Positions 25,960-34,162 are shown, counted from the first letter of the stretch. The stretch: 46,699 bases of DNA from UBA1195 sp045598025 (GCA_045598025.1 JAZLLH010000066.1:1-46699), one strand, 5' to 3'. The notes: a model not told the origin generated them from the sequence alone. Made by a program: numbers and translations.

Positions 25960-26682
25960 ATGAAGAAAATATTGATTACAAGTATATTGGGTTTGATTTT
26001 TGCCGCATATACAGTCGAAGCCCAAGTCAGCACGCGGCCCAGACCCTTCGAACTGGGAGTATACGTCGGACCTTCCGTCAACTGGCTACAATCCACCACA
26101 GAAGGTTACAACAATAAAGGTATACAGTTCTGCGGCTCCTATGGATTGAATCTGGACATCAACATGTTCAAGACCACATCCAATTATTTTTTCCATACCG
26201 GAATCAACATCCGCCACGTCAGCGGAAAAATGAATTTCTATGATTACGACTTCAATACGGCCGACACGCTGCATTCGCTTTTCGAAAGCCGTTTCAATAT
26301 GGCTTACCTCTGCGTGCCTACCGCATTGAAATTGCAAACCAACCCCTTGGGCAATTATATTGTGTATAGCATCTTCGGCTTGGACAATTCCATTTGTGTC
26401 AGTGCCAATAGGAAAGACCGCGTCAATAAAGCAGAATACAATCCCAAAAACAACAAAAACTACACCGCTTTCTTCCGCGAAGCCCTGATGATTTCCATAG
26501 GATGCGAATACATCATCAACGACAATACCCGCATCACGGCAGGAATCTTGTACAACAATGGTTTTACAAACCTTTTCGGCAAAGATTTCTACAGTGTGAA
26601 TGCTTTTGAAAACAAAAAAGTAAGAGAAAGAGTAAGAACGTTCAACCGTACGCTTGAATTGCAGGTTGGACTGGTTTTTTAA
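25960..26682 (+). CDS. Outer-membrane beta-barrel protein (OMP_b-brl / PorT-like superfamily)
   Basis: A small barrel protein of 240 residues with a signal peptide (MKKILITSILGLIFAAYTVEAQ). The mature part has strand-like repeats (FELGVYVGPSVNW, YFFHTGINIRHVSGKMNF, YIINDNTRITAGILYNNGF) and a Phe-terminated end (LELQVGLVF). This pattern is common in the broad family often annotated as PorT-like. I do not see the features of the true T9SS core PorT, so I leave the function open. I chose the ATG at 25960 because the longer frame from 25903 runs through the promoter. A tRNA-Arg gene begins 7 bases after its stop. Confidence 0.75.
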   Translation: MKKILITSILGLIFAAYTVEAQVSTRPRPFELGVYVGPSVNWLQSTTEGYNNKGIQFCGSYGLNLDINMFKTTSNYFFHTGINIRHVSGKMNFYDYDFNTADTLHSLFESRFNMAYLCVPTALKLQTNPLGNYIVYSIFGLDNSICVSANRKDRVNKAEYNPKNNKNYTAFFREALMISIGCEYIINDNTRITAGILYNNGFTNLFGKDFYSVNAFENKKVRERVRTFNRTLELQVGLVF

Positions 26683-26689
26683 AACATAA

Positions 26690-26763
26690 GGCTCCGTAGT
26701 TCAGCTGAATAGAATGTCAGATTCCGGTTCTGAAGGTCTTGGGTTTGAATCCCAACGGAGTCA
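26690..26763 (+). tRNA. tRNA-Arg (anticodon CCG)
   Basis: Acceptor GGCTCCG pairs with CGGAGTC perfectly with one G-T. The anticodon stem TCAGA/TCTGA encloses loop TTCCGGT (anticodon CCG, reading CGG), and the T-stem is TTGGG/CCCAA. CCA is not encoded (A then CT). It has no separate promoter and sits 7 bases after a coding gene, so it is probably cut from a longer transcript. Confidence 0.94.
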
Positions 26764-26768
26764 CTGGG

Positions 26769-26797
26769 CGGCAGGTAACACACCTGCCGTTTTTTTG
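26769..26797 (+). terminator. Terminator after tRNA-Arg
   Basis: 8-bp perfect stem CGGCAGGT/ACCTGCCG, loop AACAC, followed by seven or eight T. Confidence 0.93.
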
Positions 26798-26875
26798 TTT
26801 GCCCTGCCGAAAGGAGGATTTTCGAACCGGATAAAAATTTTCTTCAAAAAAAGGAATTTCTATGTATTTTTTTCA

Positions 26876-26883
26876 TAATTTTG
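26876..26883 (+). promoter_or_regulatory. Possible -7 element for gatE-gatD
   Basis: TAATTTTG, a TAnnTTTG match about 67 bases before the GTG start of gatE. The 150-base gap after the tRNA-Arg terminator is very A+T rich. Confidence 0.45.
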
Positions 26884-26949
26884 GAGGTTTGCTAAATTTT
26901 TAAACTGATTAATTGTAATTAACTTAAAGTCAATCTAAAATATAGTGTT

Positions 26950-28905
26950 GTGAAAACGATAAATCCACAAGAAAACTACGAATTGAGCAAAAAAGCCATC
27001 GGTTATGTCGACCGTAAAGATGCCAAACAGGCCGATTATGACCGCATCGGCTTTATGTCCGGACTGGAAACTCACCAACAACTGGCCACCAAAGAAAAAC
27101 TGTTCTGCCATTGCCCGGCCGGTATTTTTCAAAAACCCGATGAGTACGATGCCGAACTGCTGCGTCACATGCGCCCTACCCTTTCCGAAATGGGAGGTTA
27201 CGATGGCACTGCACTGATGGAGTTCAGAACCCGCAAGAACATCATCTATCGGATTTCTCACAAAACGGCCTGCACTTACGATGTGGACGATACTCCGCCC
27301 TTCCCCCTGAACCGGGAAGCTTTGCAGTACGCCTTGGAAATCGCACTGGCTTCCAAACTGAATATTGTAGGTGAAGTCCATGTGACCCGCAAACAGTATC
27401 TGGACGGATCGATTCCTACCGGATTCCAGCGTACGGCCATTTTGGGTGTAGAAGGTGAAATCCCATTGAAAAACAAGAAAGTACATCTTATACAACTCAG
27501 TGTGGAAGAAGATGCCTGCCGCGAAGTTTCCGATATCGGGCACACCCGCATCTACCGCACCGACCGCTTAGGTATGCCGCTGATTGAAACGGTGACGGCT
27601 CCCGAACTGATGAATCCGGACGAAGTCAAAGAAGCAGCTCAGTACATCCGCTTTCTCAACCGCAGCACCGGCCGCGTACGCACCGGCATAGGTGCCGGCC
27701 GTCAGGACGTCAATGTCAGCTGCAAAGGCGGCACCCGCATTGAAGTCAAAGGAGTTTCCCATACCAAATGGATTCCTGATGTAACGCATTACGAATGTTT
27801 CCGCCAATGGGCTTTGCTGGCCATCCGCGATCAATTGAACAAACGCATCCGCAAGGAAGATTGGAAAATGGGAGTACTCGAACTGGATCCCAAAAAATTC
27901 AAATTCTATTTCACCCCGATTACCGATGCCATCGGCCGAAAGGAAAAACTGTACGCTGTCAATTTGCCGAAATTCGCCGGACTGCTGTCCCACTTCTGCC
28001 AGCCGGGACGCCCCTTCTATGACGAATTTGCCAGCCGTTTGAAGGTCATCGCCTGCTTAGAGCGTCCGAACATGGCAACCAGCGAAGACATTGACGATGT
28101 AATCAGCGATCATGTATTTGACCAGGTGCGGGAAAAGATGGGTGCTTCCGTCGAAGATGCACAGATTATTTTCTGGGCTCCCGAAGATGACGTGAAAACC
28201 GCTTTGGAAACCATAGAGGAAAGGGCCCTCATGACCTTTGACGGCGTTCCCAACGAAACCCGAAAAGTCATGTACGATGCCACCACCATTTTCGAACGCG
28301 TATTACCGGGTGCCGACCGCATGTATCCGGATACCGACTCCGCTCCCATCCCATTGAGCAACGAATATATCGAAAGCCTCCGTCAAAACATTCCAGAGGA
28401 AGTAGCCGATCGCTATGCCCAATGCACGAAATGGAACATTCCGCAAGACTGCTTTGACTACATATTTACTTACAATCACTACCCTCGCATGAAACAGATT
28501 ATCGAAGAATCGGGCGTCCCCGCCAAATTCGTCGGAACTTTCTTCGGCCACGTGCTCAAACATCTGCATGGACAATACGGAGAAATTCCTTTCTGCACTT
28601 GTCGCATCGTCAAGCTTTTCGCCTTCCTGAAAGACGAAAAAATCGATTTTGCCATCGCCAAGAAGATGCTGGACGTAATGTTTCAGGATCCCGAAATGGA
28701 ATTTGCCGACATACTGACAGTACTGGGATACCAGAAAATATCCGAAAAGGAACTGATTGCCAAAGCCAGGGAATTGGCCAAAGCCGATTTTGTTCCGGTT
28801 CGGAAGAATGCCAAAGCATCCGATAAAGTCAACAGCCTCATGGGTGAACTCAGTCTGATCGGATTAGGCAATATGGATCTTGCCAAGCTGGCCAAAGAAA
28901 TTTAA
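26950..28905 (+). CDS. gatE: Archaeal-type Glu-tRNA(Gln) amidotransferase subunit E
   Basis: The kinase/transamidase subunit that would phosphorylate Glu-tRNA(Gln) and amidate it with ammonia from GatD. The 651 residues begin at a GTG; the next in-frame Met is residue 36, too late. The GatB/E cradle shows SGLETHQQLATKEKLFCHCP (about 37-56) and DGSIPTGFQRT. The archaeal-only AspRS-like GAD insertion is visible at about 325-440 (LYAVNLPKFAGLLSHFCQPGRPF). It is followed by the GatE hallmark RVLPGADRMYPDTDSAPI and a YqeY-like tRNA-binding tail from about 500. GatB proteins lack the GAD insertion and are about 480 residues. gatD follows after 28 bases. Base usage resembles neighbouring genes. The family was long regarded as archaeal, which makes its presence here unusual. 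Confidence 0.92.
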   Translation: MKTINPQENYELSKKAIGYVDRKDAKQADYDRIGFMSGLETHQQLATKEKLFCHCPAGIFQKPDEYDAELLRHMRPTLSEMGGYDGTALMEFRTRKNIIYRISHKTACTYDVDDTPPFPLNREALQYALEIALASKLNIVGEVHVTRKQYLDGSIPTGFQRTAILGVEGEIPLKNKKVHLIQLSVEEDACREVSDIGHTRIYRTDRLGMPLIETVTAPELMNPDEVKEAAQYIRFLNRSTGRVRTGIGAGRQDVNVSCKGGTRIEVKGVSHTKWIPDVTHYECFRQWALLAIRDQLNKRIRKEDWKMGVLELDPKKFKFYFTPITDAIGRKEKLYAVNLPKFAGLLSHFCQPGRPFYDEFASRLKVIACLERPNMATSEDIDDVISDHVFDQVREKMGASVEDAQIIFWAPEDDVKTALETIEERALMTFDGVPNETRKVMYDATTIFERVLPGADRMYPDTDSAPIPLSNEYIESLRQNIPEEVADRYAQCTKWNIPQDCFDYIFTYNHYPRMKQIIEESGVPAKFVGTFFGHVLKHLHGQYGEIPFCTCRIVKLFAFLKDEKIDFAIAKKMLDVMFQDPEMEFADILTVLGYQKISEKELIAKARELAKADFVPVRKNAKASDKVNSLMGELSLIGLGNMDLAKLAKEI

Positions 28906-28933
28906 TTTTTAACTCATCAAATCGAAAACAAGC

Positions 28934-30391
28934 ATGGACGATAAAACATTTCAAGGCTACAAAGGAAGAGCCCTCGACATATTGAAAAAATACGATGTAC
29001 ACGTATGGGACAAAGCGGAAGTGGAAACCACTCGCGGCCACTTCAGCGGAAAAATCCTGCCCAGAGCCGAAAACACCGATGACCTTCACATTGTGCTGAA
29101 AGTCATCACCGGTTACAACATCGGTCTGGATGTAGAAACCATCACCTGCATGAAGGGCGAACGCGATCCGCAGCCCAACTTCAAGGTGCCCGAAAAGGAA
29201 TTTCCCTACACACCGGGACTTCCTCACGTCAAATTGCTGGGTACCGGCGGAACCATCGCTTCCCGTTTGGATTACCGCACCGGAGCTGTGATTCCGGCTT
29301 TTTCACCGGGCGAATTGTTCGGTGCTGTACCCGAATTGGCCGACATCTGCAATTTGGACACGGAAAAGGTATTTGCCGTCTTCTCTGAAAACATGTCCCC
29401 GAAGGAATACATCGCTCTGGCAAAAAAAATCGGTGACGAAGTCAAAGCCGGTATTGAAGGCATCGTCATCGGCCATGGTACCGACACCCTGGCACACACA
29501 GCTACAGCACTGACCTATATGTGCCAGAACCTGCCAATGCCCGTCGTACTGGTCGGTTCACAGCGTTCCTCTGATCGCCCGAGTTCCGACGCTGCCCTGA
29601 ACCTCATGCATGCCATGACAGCTGCCGGCCACGGAGACATTGCCGAAGTAATGGTCTGCATGTTCGGACCCACTTCCGATGAATATGGTTTTCTGCACCG
29701 CGGTACCCGCGTGCGCAAAATGCACTCCTCATACCGCTCGACCTTCCGTACCATCGGTGATACACCCTTGGCTACCATCAGCCGCAAAGACGGGGTTCAG
29801 CCTATCAAGGAAGAGTATAACCACCGCCGTAAAAACGCTGAACGCAAAGTGGAAATCATTACCGACCTGGAAAGCTATAAAGCCAGCATAGCTGCCAATG
29901 ATCCCAATACCACCCGCATCGTCCCCACTTTCGACGACAGAGTGGCCATATTGTATTACTATCCGGGCATGAAACCGGATGTGCTTGAATCCCTGATTGA
30001 CAAAGGCTACAAAGGCATCGTTTGGGACGGCACCGGATTGGGACACGTCAACAAGGGCATGTTTGAAGCCATACAGAAAGCCACAGATGCCGGTATTCAC
30101 CAATACATGTGCGTACAGACCATTTGGGGATATACACATATGTTCGTGTACGACACCGGTCGCGACCTGATGGCAAGAGGTATCATTCCCGCCGACAACA
30201 TGTTGGCTGAATCTGCCTACATCAAATTGGGATGGGCTTTGGGTCTGACCCACGACCGCGAAGAAGTCCGCAAACTGATGCTTACCCCTATCAACAGCGA
30301 AACCACACCGCGTGAACCTTATGATGGCTATCTCGTCTATCAGGGAGGCGTCCCCGAAGTGGAAGAATTCGTGCAAAAAGTACACAAATAG
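28934..30391 (+). CDS. gatD: Archaeal-type Glu-tRNA(Gln) amidotransferase subunit D (asparaginase-like)
   Basis: The glutaminase subunit of GatDE, releasing ammonia from an amide donor for GatE. The 485 residues have a small N-terminal SH3-like domain (about 15-75: VHVWDKAEVETTRGHFSGKIL) followed by an asparaginase I fold. All four expected catalytic residues are present: Thr107 in LLGTGGTIAS, Thr183 and Asp184 in GHGTDT, and Lys262 in RVRKMHSS. The RLDYRTGAV segment after GGTIAS distinguishes GatD from ordinary asparaginases. It is somewhat longer than archaeal GatD (about 430), partly through a C-terminal extension ending VEEFVQKVHK. Lying directly after gatE, it completes the heterodimer. 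Confidence 0.92.
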   Translation: MDDKTFQGYKGRALDILKKYDVHVWDKAEVETTRGHFSGKILPRAENTDDLHIVLKVITGYNIGLDVETITCMKGERDPQPNFKVPEKEFPYTPGLPHVKLLGTGGTIASRLDYRTGAVIPAFSPGELFGAVPELADICNLDTEKVFAVFSENMSPKEYIALAKKIGDEVKAGIEGIVIGHGTDTLAHTATALTYMCQNLPMPVVLVGSQRSSDRPSSDAALNLMHAMTAAGHGDIAEVMVCMFGPTSDEYGFLHRGTRVRKMHSSYRSTFRTIGDTPLATISRKDGVQPIKEEYNHRRKNAERKVEIITDLESYKASIAANDPNTTRIVPTFDDRVAILYYYPGMKPDVLESLIDKGYKGIVWDGTGLGHVNKGMFEAIQKATDAGIHQYMCVQTIWGYTHMFVYDTGRDLMARGIIPADNMLAESAYIKLGWALGLTHDREEVRKLMLTPINSETTPREPYDGYLVYQGGVPEVEEFVQKVHK

Positions 30392-30430
30392 ACACAATAT
30401 TTATTGTAAAAATGATATAATACTATCTAT

Positions 30431-31474
30431 ATGAGCAAGAAATTCTTTTTGGTATGCCTGTGCATCTCCTTGTCCATGGGCGCGTTTGCCCAATCCGATA
30501 CGCTGAACCGTACAGACAAGTATGGCAAAAAATACGGATATTGGAAAGTGTATGATAACAAGGTGCTTTCCTATGAAGGCCGGTTTTTCAATGGAGAACC
30601 TGTCGGCAAAATGGTCCATTATTATCCCAACGGGAAGATAAAGAGCATCTCCACCTACACCCTGAACTCACCCAAAGTCCCCTGCGTACTGTATCATGAG
30701 AACGGAGTAAAATCGGCAGAAGGATTGTTCATCAACAAGAAAAAAGACGGCAAATGGGTGTATTACAACACATCCGGCAAAGTCATTTCGGAAGAGAACT
30801 ATACCAATTGCAAAAAAGATGGTGCTTTTCGCATGTATGCGCCGGAAACCGGTATCATTCTGGAAGAAGTCCAATGGAAAAACGGCGTCAGAGAAGGGAC
30901 GTCCTTCAACAACTACACCAACGGACAGCTTCGCCTGAAAGTCAATTATAAAAATGACAAAATGGACGGAGCCTTTGAGAATTACTACGAAGATGGAAAA
31001 CTGTGGACCAAAGGAAACTACAAAGAAGATTTCCGCAATGGAGAGTGGACAACTTACACTCCCAGTGGAAAAGAACTGATCGTTCTGACTCTGGACAAAG
31101 GAAAAACGGTGTCCATGTTGCTTGGATTCAACACAGGAAGTCAATGGATCAAATTGAATATCAATGCTATTGCCTATTTCTACCAAGGGCCTACGGACAT
31201 CGTCATCTGTCTGAAAAACCAAAAGACCTTCCACATCATTGACGACCACCTGGTTGATATAGCCAAACGGGCAGGTGCTGAGTACTTTACTTTTGTCAAT
31301 GAAAATGTTCTGACCTCTTACACTGCGATGAAGAAAGTCATTCCGACAGGCAACGAAGATGAAGAAGCCAAGATTATTCTGAGACCGGAGCCAGGTTTTG
31401 AAGTCATCTCCGACGGAGATTACTACAAACTGATCAAATGCCTGCTGAATAAGGAAGCACCCAAGGAAAATTAG
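30431..31474 (+). CDS. Exported MORN-repeat protein (YwqK-like repeats)
   Basis: A secreted or periplasmic protein of 347 residues with signal peptide MSKKFFLVCLCISLSMGAFAQ. About seven MORN_2-type repeats run from residue 35 to 215, each resembling KDGKWVYYNTSGKVISEENY or RNGEWTTYTPSGKEL. The last 130 residues lack repeats and are unfamiliar. Such repeats are often annotated as YwqK antitoxins in automated pipelines; nothing here supports a toxin-antitoxin role. It lies 39 bases after gatD and 6 before mnmA, so the four genes could be cotranscribed. The function is unknown. Confidence 0.8.
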   Translation: MSKKFFLVCLCISLSMGAFAQSDTLNRTDKYGKKYGYWKVYDNKVLSYEGRFFNGEPVGKMVHYYPNGKIKSISTYTLNSPKVPCVLYHENGVKSAEGLFINKKKDGKWVYYNTSGKVISEENYTNCKKDGAFRMYAPETGIILEEVQWKNGVREGTSFNNYTNGQLRLKVNYKNDKMDGAFENYYEDGKLWTKGNYKEDFRNGEWTTYTPSGKELIVLTLDKGKTVSMLLGFNTGSQWIKLNINAIAYFYQGPTDIVICLKNQKTFHIIDDHLVDIAKRAGAEYFTFVNENVLTSYTAMKKVIPTGNEDEEAKIILRPEPGFEVISDGDYYKLIKCLLNKEAPKEN

Positions 31475-31480
31475 ACCACA

Positions 31481-32533
31481 ATGTCTGCAAAAAAGGAAAA
31501 AATCCTCTTAGCGATGAGCGGCGGCGTCGACAGTACAGCTGCCGCTTGTCTCTTATTGGACGAAGGCTATGAAGTAATCGGACTGACTTTCCGCCCTCTG
31601 TATGATTCGGACGAAAGCGTTGTGGAAGATGCCCGGAAAGTATGCGGACGGTTTGGAATTCCCCACCACACATTAGAGATACAGGAAGATTTCGAGCGTT
31701 GCGTCATTTCGGATTTCATCAGCGAATACTTGCGGGGAAGAACACCCAATCCATGCGTGGTATGCAATTTTCACATCAAATGGGCCCGTTTGCTGAAAGC
31801 AGCTGATGAATTGGGATGCAGCCGCATGGCCACAGGCCACTATGCCCGGCTCGGCTTCGAAAATGGCCGCTATTTCATCCGCAAAGGTTGTGATCAGCAG
31901 AAAGACCAGAGCTACTTTCTTTGGAAACTGACTCAGGAACAGCTTTCGCGCACGCTCTTTCCATTGGGACAGCACAGCAAGGAAGAGTGCCGGAAAATCG
32001 CTCTGGACAATGGATTTGAGCAAATTTCCCAAAAACAGGAGAGCCAGGAAATCTGCTTTGTACCCCATGACGACTACCGGAGTTTCCTGCAGCAGCGGAT
32101 CAAAGACTACAAAGAGCGCTTCCCGGCCGGAAACTTTCTGAATCCGGCGGGAGAAATCATCGGCAAACACGAAGGCTTTCCCAATTATACCATTGGACAA
32201 CGCAAAGGCCTGCGCGTTGCATTCGGGAGTCCGAGATATGTCACCCGCATCGATGCGGCCAGCAACAGCGTCACGCTGGGAGAAAAAGAAGACCTTCTCT
32301 CTCTGGAAGCAAACATAGAACAGGTAAGTTTGCAAAAATACGCCTCCATAGATGAGGAGAAAGAATATTCCACCAAAATCCGCTATCGGAATGCCGGTCA
32401 AACCTCCCGGGTCCGAACTTCCGGCAATGGCCTGCAAATCTGTTTTTCCGAGGCAGTATCCGCAGTCACTCCGGGCCAATCCGCCGTTATCTACGAAGGA
32501 GACGACCTGGTCGCCGGGGGAATACTCCTATAA
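31481..32533 (+). CDS. mnmA: tRNA-specific 2-thiouridylase MnmA
   Basis: Adds sulfur at position 2 of U34 in tRNA-Gln, -Glu and -Lys. The 350 residues contain the PP-loop SGGVDST (13-19) that binds ATP. The two catalytic cysteines are Cys92 in TPNPCVVC and Cys192 in ESQEICFVP, and NYTIGQRKGLRVA lies in the central domain. Length and layout match the family. It starts 6 bases after the MORN protein gene. Its substrates include tRNA-Gln, the substrate of GatDE encoded just upstream, so the linkage may be functional. Confidence 0.96.
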   Translation: MSAKKEKILLAMSGGVDSTAAACLLLDEGYEVIGLTFRPLYDSDESVVEDARKVCGRFGIPHHTLEIQEDFERCVISDFISEYLRGRTPNPCVVCNFHIKWARLLKAADELGCSRMATGHYARLGFENGRYFIRKGCDQQKDQSYFLWKLTQEQLSRTLFPLGQHSKEECRKIALDNGFEQISQKQESQEICFVPHDDYRSFLQQRIKDYKERFPAGNFLNPAGEIIGKHEGFPNYTIGQRKGLRVAFGSPRYVTRIDAASNSVTLGEKEDLLSLEANIEQVSLQKYASIDEEKEYSTKIRYRNAGQTSRVRTSGNGLQICFSEAVSAVTPGQSAVIYEGDDLVAGGILL

Positions 32534-32742
32534 TGGATTCATATTGCAACACATATAAGGAAATGCCTTTTTGATGCCGAAAAAGTCACAAAAAAACGGC
32601 CCAAAGGCGCATGATTTTTTCCCGACAATGGGACCCTTCTTTTCATAAAAACAGTAAATGATCTTAAAATCTGCATTTTAAAGACAGATGAAAAAAAGAA
32701 AATTTTTTCACACAAAACGAACGAACGTATCTCAAATTTATC

Positions 32743-32750
32743 TACTTTTG
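32743..32750 (+). promoter_or_regulatory. -7 element for the tandem tRNA-Leu genes
   Basis: TACTTTTG followed by CAG, 13 bases before the first tRNA. The preceding 200 bases after mnmA hold nothing I can identify, including no clear terminator. Confidence 0.6.
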
Positions 32751-32763
32751 CAGTCTTGAAAAA

Positions 32764-32847
32764 GTCCGGGTGGTGGAATTGGTAGACACGCCACTTTGAG
32801 GGGGTGGTGGCCGAAAGGTCGTGCAAGTTCAAATCTTGTTCCGGACA
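32764..32847 (+). tRNA. tRNA-Leu (anticodon GAG)
   Basis: Class II tRNA: acceptor GTCCGGG/TCCGGAC (one G-T), anticodon stem CCACT/GGTGG with loop TTGAGGG (anticodon GAG), long variable arm, and T-arm GCAAGTTCAAATCTTGT. CCA is not encoded. It is 12 bases before the next tRNA-Leu. Confidence 0.95.
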
Positions 32848-32859
32848 CTTTATCAAGCA

Positions 32860-32943
32860 GCTCCGATGGCGGAATTGGTAGACGCGCTACATTCAGGGTG
32901 TAGTGGGCGAACGCCCGTGCAAGTTCGACTCTTGTTCGGAGCA
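32860..32943 (+). tRNA. tRNA-Leu (anticodon CAG)
   Basis: Class II tRNA: acceptor GCTCCGA/TCGGAGC, anticodon stem CTACA/TGTAG with loop TTCAGGG (anticodon CAG), long variable arm, and T-arm GCAAGTTCGACTCTTGT. CCA is not encoded (A then CAA). Confidence 0.96.
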
Positions 32944-32944
32944 C

Positions 32945-32982
32945 AAATTGGCAAAAGGTTGCGATCTTTTGCCAATTTTTGA
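32945..32982 (+). terminator. Terminator after the tRNA-Leu pair
   Basis: A 13-bp perfect stem, AAATTGGCAAAAG with CTTTTGCCAATTT, around an 8-base loop, ending in TTTTT. Confidence 0.9.
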
Positions 32983-33029
32983 CTAAATTTTAACATTATT
33001 AACACATTATTCACAAAAACATCAGTAAA

Positions 33030-33386
33030 ATGATCAACCAGTACGAAACCGTTTTCATTATGACTCCCGTTTTGTCTGAAGACCAGATGAAGGAAACGGT
33101 AAACAAGTTTGAGAAGTATATGCTCGACAATGGCTGCGAAATCGTGAACAGCGAAAACTGGGGCATGCGCAAATTGGCATATCCGATTGCCAAAAAAACT
33201 TCTGGATTCTACCAGCTGTTTGAATTCAAAGCAGAAGGTTCTTTCATTAAAAATCTGGAAGTCCAGTACAAACGTGACGAAAAAATCATCCGTTTCATGA
33301 CCGTCACTCTGGACAAATACGCCATCCAGTACAATGAGAGAAGAAGACAAAACAGAGGTGAAAAGAAAACTAGTGTTAACGAATAA
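33030..33386 (+). CDS. rpsF: 30S ribosomal protein S6
   Basis: A small-subunit protein that pairs with S18 on the 16S platform. The 118 residues start MINQYETVFIMTPVLSEDQM and include WGMRKLAYPIAKKTSGFYQLFEF, both diagnostic. The C-terminal tail NERRRQNRGEKK is basic. It is the first gene of rpsF-rpsR-rplI; rpsR follows after 11 bases. Confidence 0.97.
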   Translation: MINQYETVFIMTPVLSEDQMKETVNKFEKYMLDNGCEIVNSENWGMRKLAYPIAKKTSGFYQLFEFKAEGSFIKNLEVQYKRDEKIIRFMTVTLDKYAIQYNERRRQNRGEKKTSVNE

Positions 33387-33397
33387 AATTTGCAGTT

Positions 33398-33688
33398 ATG
33401 GCACAAGCAAATACTGATATCAAATATTTAACCCCTATCGCGGTAGATATTAAGAAAAAGAAATTTTGTCGTTTCAAGAAATTGGGCATCAAATACATTG
33501 ACTACAAAGATGCACAGTATCTGACCCGTTTCATTAACGACCAGGGAAAAATCCTGCCGAGACGTTTGACCGGAACTTCCCTGAAATACCAGAAAAAAGT
33601 GGCTCAGGCCGTCAAGAGAGCAAGACAAATCGCTTTACTGCCTTTTGTTGGTGATAACTTAAAAGAAAACATGGGAGGAAATAAATAA
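33398..33688 (+). CDS. rpsR: 30S ribosomal protein S18
   Basis: Binds S6 on the small-subunit platform. The 96 residues include KKFCRFKKLGIKYIDYKDAQYLTRF and GKILPRRLTGTSLKYQKKVAQAVKRAR, the family core. In Bacteroidota ribosomes S18 and S6 help hold the anti-Shine-Dalgarno tail with S21, which accounts for weak Shine-Dalgarno use. The TAA stop overlaps the rplI ATG by one base. Confidence 0.97.
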   Translation: MAQANTDIKYLTPIAVDIKKKKFCRFKKLGIKYIDYKDAQYLTRFINDQGKILPRRLTGTSLKYQKKVAQAVKRARQIALLPFVGDNLKENMGGNK

Positions 33689-34140
33689 TGGAAATCATAT
33701 TAAAAGAAGACGTTGTCAATTTGGGATACGCGGACGATATCGTAAACGTGAAGGACGGTTATGCCCGCAATTATTTGTTTCCTAACAAGCTGGCTATCCA
33801 GGCCACGGAATCCAACAAGAAAATTTTAGCCGAAAACATTCGTCAACGCAGCCGCAAGCTGGCTAAAATCAAAGCGGATGCTGAAGATTTGGCAAAATCA
33901 CTGTCCAATGTAACCGTCAAATTGAATGTCAAAGCTACGGAAGACGGCACCATTTATGGCTCCGTAACCAATATCATGATTGCCGAAGCGTTGAAGGAAA
34001 ACAACAATATCGACATTGACCGCAAGAAAATCGTGGTTGTCGATCAGCACATCAAGACCGTCGGTACTTACAAGGCCATGGTCAACCTGCACAAAGAAGT
34101 ACATGTGGAACTTCCCGTTGAAGTGGTGGCTGCCGAATAA
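33688..34140 (+). CDS. rplI: 50S ribosomal protein L9
   Basis: A large-subunit protein at the base of the L1 stalk. The 150 residues start MEIILKEDVVNLGYADDIVNVKDGYARNYL with the typical GYARNYLFPNKLA segment, a long connecting helix (about 40-75), and a C-terminal domain ending LHKEVHVELPVEVV. Its start overlaps the rpsR stop (TAATG), suggesting coupled translation. Confidence 0.97.
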   Translation: MEIILKEDVVNLGYADDIVNVKDGYARNYLFPNKLAIQATESNKKILAENIRQRSRKLAKIKADAEDLAKSLSNVTVKLNVKATEDGTIYGSVTNIMIAEALKENNNIDIDRKKIVVVDQHIKTVGTYKAMVNLHKEVHVELPVEVVAAE

Positions 34141-34162
34141 TTACAGCAACGCCATGAAATAG

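Noticed and set aside
30431..31474. Toxin-antitoxin call for the YwqK-type repeat protein
   Set aside because: It has a signal peptide and no toxin gene beside it; the antitoxin label comes from the repeat family only.
32534..32742. Search for a terminator or small RNA after mnmA
   Set aside because: Only 4-bp inverted repeats near 32620-32640; no stem with a T run that I would defend.
26683..32760. Attachment-site repeats flanking gatED, as for an integrative element
   Set aside because: No repeat of the tRNA-Arg 3' end, no integrase and no compositional break seen.
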